This document shows, one piece after another, positions 7,640-14,809 of a stretch of DNA of 18,779 nucleotides. The notes under the pieces are model-generated. The model was not told where the DNA came from, did no database searches, and was given only the letters and a program-made list of their open reading frames with translations. Source of the stretch: CAYYVJ01 sp964475115 (lineage in GTDB: Bacteria; Bacillota; Clostridia; Lachnospirales; Lachnospiraceae); contig CAYYVJ010000036.1 in NCBI GenBank assembly GCA_964475115.1, forward strand, positions 1 through 18,779. Direction: 5' to 3'. Position numbers and translations under genes: made by a program. Position 1 is the first letter of the stretch; each line of letters opens with the position of its first letter.

Positions 7640-9227
7640 CAAACTCCTCCTGTTCTTTCTCCGTCAGATGTTTCCTTATGGACTCTAGATGAAAAGGTGA
7701 TATAGGATGAACAGCTTCATATTTCCCGTTTTTATATAGTACGATATCATTACAGTTAAATAATCTTTCAATTTGCTTTTCTTTTGATTCTGGAATTATT
7801 TCTGTTATTCTTTCAATATATCTATGTCCATTTATATCTTTATTTAAATGAATATCAAAGTCTAGCACCCTAACTACCTGTTCTTCTGCAATCCTTTCAT
7901 TTTGAAACTGTCCACACTCAAGTAAAGAGTTTCTCAGGGAAAGAACTAGGCTTTCTGTAGATACTGCATGATGGGTAAACATTGTAAAAAGCGATGCTGT
8001 CATTGCCATTTGAATCATATAGCTTCCTGTCTTTGCACTTGCAATTTCTCCTAATATATTAACTGTACCATCTGTTTTTTTCTGTAAGTCAAGTCCTTCT
8101 TGAGCGGATATACTTTCCGTTTCACGAAAACTAACAATATTTCTATTTGGATAAATATCTCTCAAATGAAGCTCAAAGTTCATCTCTTGAATTCTAAGGG
8201 TATAGCTTGGACTAATAAAATTTATTAAAGCCATAAGCAGGGTGGTTTTTCCACTTCCTTGAGCCCCTGTGATTCCTGTAACCTGACAACCTTTTACAAT
8301 CCATTTTATAATACAGATAGGTAACTCAGAATTTTGGTCATTAAATAAATTCTCCATTTTTTGAAATTTTAATGAATCAAACTTCCTTACGAAAAAAGTC
8401 CAACTTTCACTAAATGGCGGCCTAGTAACAACCACCCTTGATTTATCTGCCATTTCATTTACAATATATCCTTTCGTCTTAGAGAGCTGACCTGGTTGAT
8501 CGTAACGATAGATGACTCTACAAACACGCTCTAATTCTCTGACTGTTCCAAAAGACAAAAAACTTAAATGGATTGACTTCCCCTGAAAATACAGCCAAAT
8601 ACTTTTTTCTTCTCCGCCCCCATTTGAAGTCCCTCCCGAAATCCCATCTATCTTTTGTTCACATAATTCGTCAATAGAACCACTTCCATATGTCATCTCA
8701 TATATTTTTTGAGTCAAAATTTCAATTTTATCTAAAAAAGATAGAACAATTGATTCTCTTTTAAAAACATTAGAAATTTCACTTTCTGTAATCTCATAAT
8801 AAATCCCTTCTTCCGATTCTTTTGGATTTACGAGTTGATAGCCTTCTACTAAATGAACAAACGCTTCCTCCTGATATTTCTTTTTATATGCATATAAAAG
8901 TATTGAAAACTTTATTTGAATATTCATTTCTTTTTTTTCATCAAATGGAATTAATTCATCAATATTATGAGTATTGATTTTAACCTTTTCTAGTATTATG
9001 TTTTTTATTACTGATTTAATATATGCTTTTGCAGACCTATCACCTGTTCCACTTACTTTTAATGCATTCCTAAGCTCCTTCTTTTTACTTTTTAATAATT
9101 CACGATCTTTTTTCTTAAGACTACTTTCATAGATATTATTTCTCAATAATCCTTTTATTTCACTTTCCACTTGTCCAATTAAAGAATCTACTGTTAGAAT
9201 TCTATCTTTTCTCTTTTCAAGTAACAT
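7608..9227 (-). CDS. TadA/CpaF-type secretion ATPase
   Basis: Cytoplasmic motor ATPase of the type II/IV secretion superfamily that powers pilin export and assembly. The C-terminal half holds the ATPase domain: Walker A GAQGSGKTT at about residues 322-330, an Asp/Arg-box region (LRDIYPNRNIVSFRETESIS), the Walker B-like TVNILGEIAS with the catalytic glutamate at about 395, and the His box THHAVST at about 419. The N-terminal 300 residues are lysine-rich and helical, longer and more divergent than in typical CpaF. The first codon in frame is TTG 9230; ATG 9227 sits 6 bases after GGTGG and is preferred. It overlaps the TadZ-like gene before it by 11 bp and the platform gene after it by 32 bp. 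All key ATPase motifs are present, so it should be active. Confidence 0.88.
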   Translation of the reverse strand: MLLEKRKDRILTVDSLIGQVESEIKGLLRNNIYESSLKKKDRELLKSKKKELRNALKVSGTGDRSAKAYIKSVIKNIILEKVKINTHNIDELIPFDEKKEMNIQIKFSILLYAYKKKYQEEAFVHLVEGYQLVNPKESEEGIYYEITESEISNVFKRESIVLSFLDKIEILTQKIYEMTYGSGSIDELCEQKIDGISGGTSNGGGEEKSIWLYFQGKSIHLSFLSFGTVRELERVCRVIYRYDQPGQLSKTKGYIVNEMADKSRVVVTRPPFSESWTFFVRKFDSLKFQKMENLFNDQNSELPICIIKWIVKGCQVTGITGAQGSGKTTLLMALINFISPSYTLRIQEMNFELHLRDIYPNRNIVSFRETESISAQEGLDLQKKTDGTVNILGEIASAKTGSYMIQMAMTASLFTMFTHHAVSTESLVLSLRNSLLECGQFQNERIAEEQVVRVLDFDIHLNKDINGHRYIERITEIIPESKEKQIERLFNCNDIVLYKNGKYEAVHPISPFHLESIRKHLTEKEQEEFDENIMELFYE

Positions 9228-10059
9228 CAAACCCCACCTTTTTTAAAATCATATTTGTTGAAGTTTTTAACTCCTGTATAAAGTGATAATTATAATCCTG
9301 TTTTTTACAATCTCTATTCCGTTCTAGAAATTCAATTGTCTTTCCACCTATTAAAGAATCCATAAACTCTATATTATATGGTATTACGCCTATATTCTCT
9401 TTGCTTATATGGAATTTTCTTCTGATATTATTGAAATGATATTTGGATTCTTCATGATATTGCCCAATTAGAAAAACGACTTTTTCAGATTGAAAATCGT
9501 TAGATTTAAAGATTTGTAAAATGTTTGCAGGATTTTGAGGTAAGTTGACTACTAGCAAATCTGCATCTTTAAGGATTTTTTTAGAAACTATAGATTCGCT
9601 ATTATCACATTGCACAAACGTAAGATCACTTACTTTATTAATGACTTTAAAAAGCTCATCCATATAAGAGTACAAATTATATTCATAAATTTCTTTATTA
9701 TTTTTATAGGTTCCTGGAAGATAATATAATAGGTTTGATTTTAGCTCTAGCGCATGATCCATTACTACATTCTTCTGTTCCACTTCTAATGATTCTATTT
9801 TATTTACCTTGGATCTATTAAAAAACAATTTGCTTAGTATAGCATCTAAACCACTATCATGAAAGTATGAAAATTCTTCATGAATACTAATTCTTTTATT
9901 TTGAGGTATTAGTGCAAAATCTAAGTTTGGACAAGAAAATTTACTTTGCAAAATAAAAGCCCTAAATGCGTATTGTATAGCTGTCATGTAGGCTATTGCA
10001 ATTATATTTCCTGTGATTCCACTATTTGATGGCTCATCACTCCAAAATGCTATTTGCAA
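9217..10059 (-). CDS. MinD/TadZ(CpaE)-like protein without a P-loop lysine
   Basis: A 280-residue cytoplasmic protein with the alternating strand-helix pattern of the ParA/MinD fold. The N-terminus MQIAFWSDEPSNSGITGN stands where the deviant Walker A (KGGxGKS/T) would be, but it has no lysine, so ATP binding is doubtful. Later DLTFVQCD and DADLLVVNLPQN match the switch II and base-recognition strands of the family. TadZ/CpaE proteins localise Tad machines and are often atypical in their nucleotide site. It starts with TTG at 10059, 7 bases after GGGGG, inside the last codons of the previous gene (10-bp overlap). The assignment rests on fold pattern and neighbours. Confidence 0.65.
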   Translation of the reverse strand: MQIAFWSDEPSNSGITGNIIAIAYMTAIQYAFRAFILQSKFSCPNLDFALIPQNKRISIHEEFSYFHDSGLDAILSKLFFNRSKVNKIESLEVEQKNVVMDHALELKSNLLYYLPGTYKNNKEIYEYNLYSYMDELFKVINKVSDLTFVQCDNSESIVSKKILKDADLLVVNLPQNPANILQIFKSNDFQSEKVVFLIGQYHEESKYHFNNIRRKFHISKENIGVIPYNIEFMDSLIGGKTIEFLERNRDCKKQDYNYHFIQELKTSTNMILKKVGFDVT

Positions 10060-10748
10060 TATGTAACCCCCTTTCTGGCACGATTATATGCTTTTTTTAT
10101 CCTTTGCATATCCAATCCTGTGATTTCTGTTACAATAAGACACAAAAGAGACTCATAAGGCTTAGAAAGCTCTTTAAATTCTTGATAAGGTTCATATTGC
10201 ATACGTATTTCATATTCATAATCAAGTGGATCTAATCTTACTTCATATGTTTTTCCTAATAAAACTTTACTTCTTTTCATAGTCTCTATTAGGTATTGTT
10301 TATTGATTTTACAATTACAAATGTTTTTAAAAATAATATTTACATTTTTTCTTAAATCAATTAAAAGATCTATATATTTTTCCATATGATATCTACTACT
10401 ATCCGTTACTAAATATACATGGTCTAAGCCATTTATTTCCTCTATCGTCGTCCATTCTCCTAAGTCTAATAATATAATGTCATAATCTTTATAATTTTCT
10501 TCCTTAACTGGCTTGAAAAATTGATAGTCCACTCCCCTGTATGTGATTTTATCAAAATCCCCCTCTGATTCTGGTATACAATACTGTAAAAGTTGTTTGT
10601 GTGAGTGGTCAAAGATAGTCACTTTATAATCTAAGCAACATAAAATAGATGCCAAATAAATAAGCAAGTCACCTTTATCAATACCTACAAAACCTATTGC
10701 TTTTGTTTGAATAACTGACGCCTCCTTACTATTATTTTTGTATATCAA
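10050..10748 (-). CDS. First gene of Tad-like operon: degenerate MinD/TadZ-like protein
   Basis: ParA/MinD-like pattern: a first strand and loop KAIGFVGIDKGDLLIYLASI replaces the GKGGxGKS/T Walker A, then KVTIFDHS (second strand), YDIILLDLGEW (Walker B-like), and VYLVTDSSRYHMEKY. It probably pairs with the next gene product in placing or regulating the pilus machine; nucleotide binding is uncertain. Start: the interval shown is the longest open frame, from TTG 10748, which has no ribosome binding site in range. A perfect AAGGAGG (10727-10721) lies 8 bases before an in-frame ATT at 10712, which would give a 220-residue protein starting MQTKAIGFVG, right at the first strand of the fold; I think this is the better start. 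No ATG or GTG is available. Confidence 0.65.
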   Translation of the reverse strand: MIYKNNSKEASVIQTKAIGFVGIDKGDLLIYLASILCCLDYKVTIFDHSHKQLLQYCIPESEGDFDKITYRGVDYQFFKPVKEENYKDYDIILLDLGEWTTIEEINGLDHVYLVTDSSRYHMEKYIDLLIDLRKNVNIIFKNICNCKINKQYLIETMKRSKVLLGKTYEVRLDPLDYEYEIRMQYEPYQEFKELSKPYESLLCLIVTEITGLDMQRIKKAYNRARKGVTYCK

Positions 10749-10758
10749 AAAAACAAAT

Positions 10759-10785
10759 TATGTTTAGATAAACATACACCTCCTT
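10759..10785 (-). promoter_or_regulatory. Strong SD, three-codon minicistron and inverted repeat at head of Tad-like operon
   Basis: AAGGAGG (10785-10779) is followed after 3 bases by ATG TTT ATC TAA (10775-10764). The minicistron is covered by the perfect inverted repeat TATGTTTA-TC-TAAACATA (10776-10759). It is in the same frame as the first operon gene but separated from it by two stops. It could be a translational control element, an operator, or a relic of an earlier start. Confidence 0.5.
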
Positions 10786-10883
10786 ACCTTTTTATTCGTC
10801 CGTAAAACAATTTGAGAAAATTTTTGGGAAGAGATTCCCAGAAGTTTGGAATTCATTGAATTCTACAAATTCAATGGAAATTC
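10786..10883 (-). promoter_or_regulatory. Leader region of the Tad-like operon with hairpins
   Basis: This stretch between the peptidase terminator and the first operon gene should hold the operon promoter, but I could not assign -35/-10 boxes with confidence. It contains a 6-bp hairpin TGGGAA-GAGA-TTCCCA (10825-10840), an 8-bp inverted repeat CATTGAAT/ATTCAATG (10854-10876), and at 10822-10808 a sequence, AATTTTCTCAAATTG on the minus strand, that matches the CodY box at 12 of 15 positions. Confidence 0.35.
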
Positions 10884-10931
10884 AAAAAAATGCTTTATGA
10901 TATTTAAGATAAGAACATCATAAAGCATTTT
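10884..10931 (-). terminator. Intrinsic terminator of the M16C peptidase gene
   Basis: A perfect 15-bp stem, AAAATGCTTTATGAT (10931-10917) with ATCATAAAGCATTTT (10901-10887), 15-base loop, followed by a run of seven T in total on the minus strand. The stem is A+T-rich but long. It begins 23 bp after the peptidase stop codon. Confidence 0.8.
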
Positions 10932-10953
10932 CACTAAAAAGTAAATAGTCTAT

Positions 10954-13872
10954 TTAGTTAATTAAATTTATTTTTTCTTTAAATAAGTCGGAAGCTTGGA
11001 TTTTATCTTCATTACCAAGAGCACAAATAATCTGATCTTTTAATACGGCTTCAACCAAAGGTGCCGTTGCTCTAATAGACGCTTCATCTACATTTAAAAT
11101 TTCATCTCTTTCTTTTTGTATCATATCATGAGTCAAACCTGTGATGTATGCTGCTAAAGAGCGATTGCCTTTTGCACTAGGGTTCATTGGCGTATCTAAT
11201 TCACTTATTGTACCTATGATATACTTCGTCATATCTCTATCATCTACAGTAAAATTCTTAATATAGTTTGGTATCCCTTCAAATATATCATTGGTAGCTG
11301 ATAAATTAGGATCCCTATATGACACAAAGTAAGTATCTCCCTTTCTAGAGAAACCACTCATACATCCATAAGCTCCACCTTTTACACGAATATTTGACCA
11401 GAGGTAATCATAATTCATAATTACGCGGAGAACTCTTAATGCTCCTGTATAGGAATAACCAGCTTTTAAGAAGTTACCTACTCTTGCTACATATTGCACT
11501 TGAGAAGAAGTTTTAAACCCTTCATTCTTAACACTTAACGGTAATTTTACTTCTTTCATTTCTATCTCTTCTGTAAAAAGTAATTTTTTAAATTCTTTTA
11601 TAATATTAGGAAGAGGTTTATATCCTTCTATATCAGCTGTATAGCTTACTAACATATTTTCAGGTCTAAATAGGTAATGCATGGTTTTTCTAAGATTTGA
11701 ATAAATTTCATTTTTTCTTTCTGCAAATCCTTTTTCTAAATCATTAATAAATTTGTAGAATTCAATTCCACTTGTTAACTCTGAATAATAGCCAGTAGCT
11801 GAAAAATAAGAAAGCCCTCTACTATAAGCTGTACCATGACCTGAAGAAGTAAGACCCATTTCCAATCTGGATTTTAATTGTGCTAAAATTTCATATATAC
11901 GTTTATCATCTTCAAAAACAGATGTAAATAGAATTTCCTTTATCATAGAAAAAGCAAACTCTAATTTGTCATACAATACTTTTGTTTGAACTTCCATCGT
12001 AGGTTTACATCCTAGCGTTTTATTTAATTCAGGATAAACAGAAAATCCTGTTGAAATACCACCAGTATTTCTATTAATCTCATTAAATAACTCTGAATAA
12101 GTAAAGTTTTTCGTATTTACATATCCCAATACATTTCTTAACAATCCTGCATATGGCAATAGCTCTATTGGTAATTTGCTGGCATCAAAAACAAGAGTTA
12201 GGTATCCTATCCCATTTGTAAACATTTCGTGGTGAAGGAACTTGGTTTCATCCACAATTTCTTCTTTTAAATAAAAAGGTGCTGCTGTCTTCCCTATATC
12301 TTCTCTTTGAAGTAATGGAATAGTTTCTAACTCTTCTTTTGTAGAAGGTTCCTCTTGATAGTCTCTTAAAGCATGTGTTTTATTTACCAATTCCTTTATT
12401 TCTTCTTTTGACAAAGATTCTTTATAGGATTGTAAGCGTTTCTTTAACTCCTCATCTTTCTTTGTAGTCAGACCTTTGACTGGTATAATGTTTACGATAG
12501 ATGCATGAGTATTATCAAGTAAATGAGTCTTTACTAATTTTTCAAAGTAATCTGTTTCAACTTGCTCTTTCATAAAATCATAAGTACCTAAAAGTTGCAA
12601 ATACATAAAAGGTTCATTTTCATTATAAATCCAACTGTCAGCAGCCTGCAAACCATACATTAAGCCTTTTGGAAATCTACCATAATCAGCTTCTCTATAA
12701 CGGAATTCATAATAATTAATCCCAGCCTTTAGCGCATTCTTATCTAAACCTTCTTTTACTAGCTTTGATAAGGTTTCTTTTATAATTTCTATGAATTTAT
12801 CTTTTTTATCTAAATTTGTGTTCTTTGCAACAATTGAAAAAAGCATTTGCTTAACTGAACTATCAAAACCACCTAGAATATCTTTTCCTATCTCAGCATC
12901 AAGTAATGCTTGCTTTAATGGTGCACCTGGAGCAGAAATAAGCGCATATTCTAAAATTTGAAATGCAATAGCCAAGTTTTTATCAAGACTTTTCCCTATA
13001 GATAAATTATAAGATAAATAAGTATTATCTATTTCTGTCTCACCCTCAGATATAGAATATTCTTTTTCTACTTCTCTCACATCACTAAAAGGTACTTGTT
13101 CTTTTATATCTGAATCTATAGTTTGTGCTTCATACTCACTTAAATATTCTTTATCAAGCCATTCTAATTTTTCTTTAAAATCCATTGCTCCATATAAATA
13201 AATATAACTATTGGAAGGATGATAATATTTCTTATGAAAATCCAAAAATTCTGAATACTTTAAATCTGTAATAAAATCAGGGTCTCCACCTGATTCATTC
13301 CCATAGGAAGTATCTGGATACAAGGAGGATAATATCTCTCTATTTAGCACTCCTTCTGGAGAAGAAAATGCCCCTTTCATTTCATTATAAACAACACCAT
13401 TATACTTTAACTCTGCATCTTCTGACTCTAAACTATAGCTCCAACCCTCTTGGCGAAAAATTTCTTCTCTTTTATAAATATTGGGATTAAGAACTGCATC
13501 CATATATACATCCATTAAATTTTGAAAATCCTTGTCATTACAACTTGCCACAGGATACATCGTCTTATCTGGATAAGTCATCGCATTTAAAAAAGTGTTT
13601 AAAGAACCTTTTACTAATTCAACAAAAGGATCCTTGGCTGGAAACTTCTTAGATCCACATAATACAGAATGCTCTAAGATATGTGGAACTCCAGTGCTAT
13701 TTGGTGGTGGTGTACGAAATCCAATATTAAAGACTTTATTTTCATCATCATTTTCAATTACTAAAATTCTTGCAGCAGATTTTTTATGCTTTAACAAATA
13801 TCCCATAGAAGCAATATCTGTAAGTTCTTCTGTTTTTATTAATTCATAAGCTTTTAAATCTTTAAAATGCAT
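10954..13872 (-). CDS. M16C zinc metallopeptidase, presequence-protease (PreP)-like
   Basis: A 972-residue insulinase-family peptidase of the M16C group, which degrades short peptides inside a closed two-half chamber. The inverted zinc motif HILEH is at residues 64-68 (zinc ligands H64 and H68, catalytic base E67), and the third ligand is E164 in NGVVYNEMKG. The C-terminal half carries the M16 Arg/Tyr region in IRVKGGAYGCMSGF. Its length equals that of full M16C enzymes with four homologous domains. There is no signal peptide, so it should be cytosolic, probably a peptide scavenger. The ATG at 13872 follows AAGGGA by 7 bases. It appears to be a single-gene unit with its own promoter (13961-13951) and terminator (10931-10884). 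It is unlikely to be part of the Tad-like system, although it lies directly upstream. Confidence 0.93.
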   Translation of the reverse strand: MHFKDLKAYELIKTEELTDIASMGYLLKHKKSAARILVIENDDENKVFNIGFRTPPPNSTGVPHILEHSVLCGSKKFPAKDPFVELVKGSLNTFLNAMTYPDKTMYPVASCNDKDFQNLMDVYMDAVLNPNIYKREEIFRQEGWSYSLESEDAELKYNGVVYNEMKGAFSSPEGVLNREILSSLYPDTSYGNESGGDPDFITDLKYSEFLDFHKKYYHPSNSYIYLYGAMDFKEKLEWLDKEYLSEYEAQTIDSDIKEQVPFSDVREVEKEYSISEGETEIDNTYLSYNLSIGKSLDKNLAIAFQILEYALISAPGAPLKQALLDAEIGKDILGGFDSSVKQMLFSIVAKNTNLDKKDKFIEIIKETLSKLVKEGLDKNALKAGINYYEFRYREADYGRFPKGLMYGLQAADSWIYNENEPFMYLQLLGTYDFMKEQVETDYFEKLVKTHLLDNTHASIVNIIPVKGLTTKKDEELKKRLQSYKESLSKEEIKELVNKTHALRDYQEEPSTKEELETIPLLQREDIGKTAAPFYLKEEIVDETKFLHHEMFTNGIGYLTLVFDASKLPIELLPYAGLLRNVLGYVNTKNFTYSELFNEINRNTGGISTGFSVYPELNKTLGCKPTMEVQTKVLYDKLEFAFSMIKEILFTSVFEDDKRIYEILAQLKSRLEMGLTSSGHGTAYSRGLSYFSATGYYSELTSGIEFYKFINDLEKGFAERKNEIYSNLRKTMHYLFRPENMLVSYTADIEGYKPLPNIIKEFKKLLFTEEIEMKEVKLPLSVKNEGFKTSSQVQYVARVGNFLKAGYSYTGALRVLRVIMNYDYLWSNIRVKGGAYGCMSGFSRKGDTYFVSYRDPNLSATNDIFEGIPNYIKNFTVDDRDMTKYIIGTISELDTPMNPSAKGNRSLAAYITGLTHDMIQKERDEILNVDEASIRATAPLVEAVLKDQIICALGNEDKIQASDLFKEKINLIN

Positions 13873-13903
13873 AATAATCCCTTCTTTCCTTTTTTTATAT
13901 TCG

Positions 13904-13922
13904 CAAGAAGCGAAGCTTCTTG
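13904..13922 (-). repeat. Hairpin in the 5' UTR of the M16C gene
   Basis: A perfect 8-bp stem with a 3-base loop, CAAGAAGC-GAA-GCTTCTTG. No T-run follows, so it is not a terminator. It sits between the likely transcription start and the ribosome binding site and may stabilise the mRNA. A second, weaker inverted repeat (AGTATT/AATACT, 13925-13950) lies at the start of transcription. Confidence 0.5.
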
Positions 13923-13950
13923 TAAGTATTTATATCTTTATATGAATACT

Positions 13951-13961
13951 ATTATAACATA
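13951..13961 (-). promoter_or_regulatory. Extended -10 promoter of the M16C gene
   Basis: TATGTTATAAT on the minus strand is a perfect extended -10 (TRTGnTATAAT). No good -35 hexamer is visible at 16-18 bases, which is normal for this class. The 5' UTR would be about 70 bases. Confidence 0.7.
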
Positions 13962-14024
13962 TATTACCAAGAAACTATAATAACTATTCTATTAAATGAA
14001 TATAAGAATATATTTCATTTTTTT

Positions 14025-14040
14025 GTAAAGCTAACTTGAC
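14025..14040. promoter_or_regulatory. Upstream operator-like copy overlapping the -35 box
   Basis: GTAAAGCTAACTTGAC matches the perfect palindrome at 14077-14092 at 14 of 16 positions. Its last five bases are the first five of the TTGACA -35 box, so a bound protein would block RNA polymerase. The centres of the two sites are 52 bp apart, close to five helical turns. Confidence 0.7.
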
Positions 14041-14064
14041 ATTTTTGTTTTTATATTATATTAT
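14036..14064 (+). promoter_or_regulatory. Sigma-A promoter of the XRE/membrane-protein cassette
   Basis: TTGACA (14036-14041), a 17-base spacer, TATTAT (14059-14064). Transcription should start near 14071, a few bases before the downstream operator. Confidence 0.85.
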
Positions 14065-14075
14065 ACAATTACAAA

Positions 14076-14093
14076 CGTAAAGCTAGCTTTACG
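14076..14093. promoter_or_regulatory. Perfect 18-bp palindromic operator just downstream of the start site
   Basis: CGTAAAGCTAGCTTTACG is a perfect 18-bp palindrome between the likely transcription start and the SD of the XRE gene. Its position and the second copy over the -35 box point to autorepression by the XRE protein encoded 28 bp away. Confidence 0.75.
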
Positions 14094-14120
14094 AGTTATG
14101 TAGGGAGGGTGATACAGTGA

Positions 14121-14318
14121 ATGAAAAATCGATTAGAAGAAATTAGAGTGGAAAGAAAGATTAATCAGGAGGAACTTGCAAAAGCTTTAGAAGTATCCAG
14201 ACAAACGATTAGTTCTCTTGAAAATGGGCGATATAATCCGTCTATTACCTTAGCCTTTAAAATCGCACGTTACTTTAATATGGCCATCGAAGAAATTTTT
14301 ATATATGAGGAGGAATAA
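14121..14318 (+). CDS. XRE-family small transcriptional regulator (65 aa)
   Basis: A single helix-turn-helix domain of the Cro/C1 (HTH_3) type filling the whole protein; the HTH spans about residues 15-40 (QEELAKALEVSRQTISSLEN), followed by NPSITLAFKIARYFNMAIEEIF, the standard ending of this subgroup. Such short regulators typically repress their own operon, which includes a membrane protein. Two matching palindromes flank its promoter. The SD AGGGAGGGTGAT is somewhat far from the ATG (8-12 bases depending on pairing); a GTG at 14117 is in another frame that closes quickly, so ATG 14121 stands. It is followed by the membrane-protein gene after 3 bp. Confidence 0.92.
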   Translation: MKNRLEEIRVERKINQEELAKALEVSRQTISSLENGRYNPSITLAFKIARYFNMAIEEIFIYEEE

Positions 14319-14321
14319 AAT

Positions 14322-14759
14322 ATGTTATGTAAATCTTATAGAAATAGTAATTTTTACCTTGGATTAATTGGAATCGGAATTTTATCATTGGTGCTTGGAA
14401 TTATTTTCAAGGCAAATATACCAGAAAATTCACATAATCTTAGTATGTTGTCAGGTATGTTAACAGGAATAGGTGGTGCATTTATAGTTGTTGGATTAAT
14501 ACGTTTCATAAAATTCAAAACCAGTAGCCCTGAAAAATTAAAGGCTGAAGAAATTGAGAAAAGGGATGAGAGAAATATTCTAATCTTTAGAAAATCCTAT
14601 ACTTTAGTAGCTGTAAGTTCCATTTTTCTATTTATAGCCATCATATTTCTGTTTTTAGCTCTAGATTACATGATTCCAGCGTTTATAGCGATCGGTTGTT
14701 TGTATGTAGAAATAGCTATTTTCTTTATTTCTTATGTAAGAATCAGCGCTAAAATGTAA
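14322..14759 (+). CDS. Four-helix membrane protein paired with the XRE regulator (DUF2178-like)
   Basis: A 145-residue protein with four predicted helices (about 11-29, 43-63, 92-113 and 117-139) and a conserved-looking charged segment between helices 2 and 3, EEIEKRDERNILIFRKSYTL, which reminds me of DUF2178-type proteins. No enzymatic motif is seen. XRE-plus-membrane-protein pairs like this are common in Firmicutes and their signals are mostly unknown; the membrane protein may sense a condition or sequester the regulator, which is inference. GAGGAGG at the end of the regulator gene provides the SD, 8 bases before the ATG. It is terminated by the hairpin at 14768-14808. Confidence 0.72.
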   Translation: MLCKSYRNSNFYLGLIGIGILSLVLGIIFKANIPENSHNLSMLSGMLTGIGGAFIVVGLIRFIKFKTSSPEKLKAEEIEKRDERNILIFRKSYTLVAVSSIFLFIAIIFLFLALDYMIPAFIAIGCLYVEIAIFFISYVRISAKM

Positions 14760-14767
14760 ACAAAAAA

Positions 14768-14808
14768 CCACCGGTAAGTCTAATGTTTCTGCACCGGTGG
14801 CTTTTTTT
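14768..14808. terminator. Bidirectional intrinsic terminator between convergent genes
   Basis: CCACCGGT (14768-14775) pairs with ACCGGTGG (14793-14800); T-runs flank it on both strands (CTTTTTTT on plus, a run of six T on minus). It ends the XRE cassette on plus and the pdaA-like gene on minus. Confidence 0.9.
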
Positions 14809-14809
14809 A

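Noticed and set aside
4911..10748. Operon taken as a conjugation or classical competence (com) locus
   Set aside because: There is no relaxase, coupling protein, ComGC-type pilin motif or ComEC-like gene; the ATPase and two-part platform fit Tad better.
10786..10806. GACGAATAA resembling the -10 of a flagellar-type sigma factor before the Tad-like operon
   Set aside because: No TAAA -35 element at the required 15-16 base distance.
13595..13849. Open frame on the plus strand inside the M16C gene
   Set aside because: It is antisense to a well-supported conserved peptidase and has no SD or recognisable protein features; the same holds for plus-strand frames within pheT, pheS, the platform gene and mgtA.
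14117..14123. GTG at 14117 as alternative start of the XRE regulator
   Set aside because: Better SD spacing, but the GTG is in another reading frame that reaches a stop after about nine codons.
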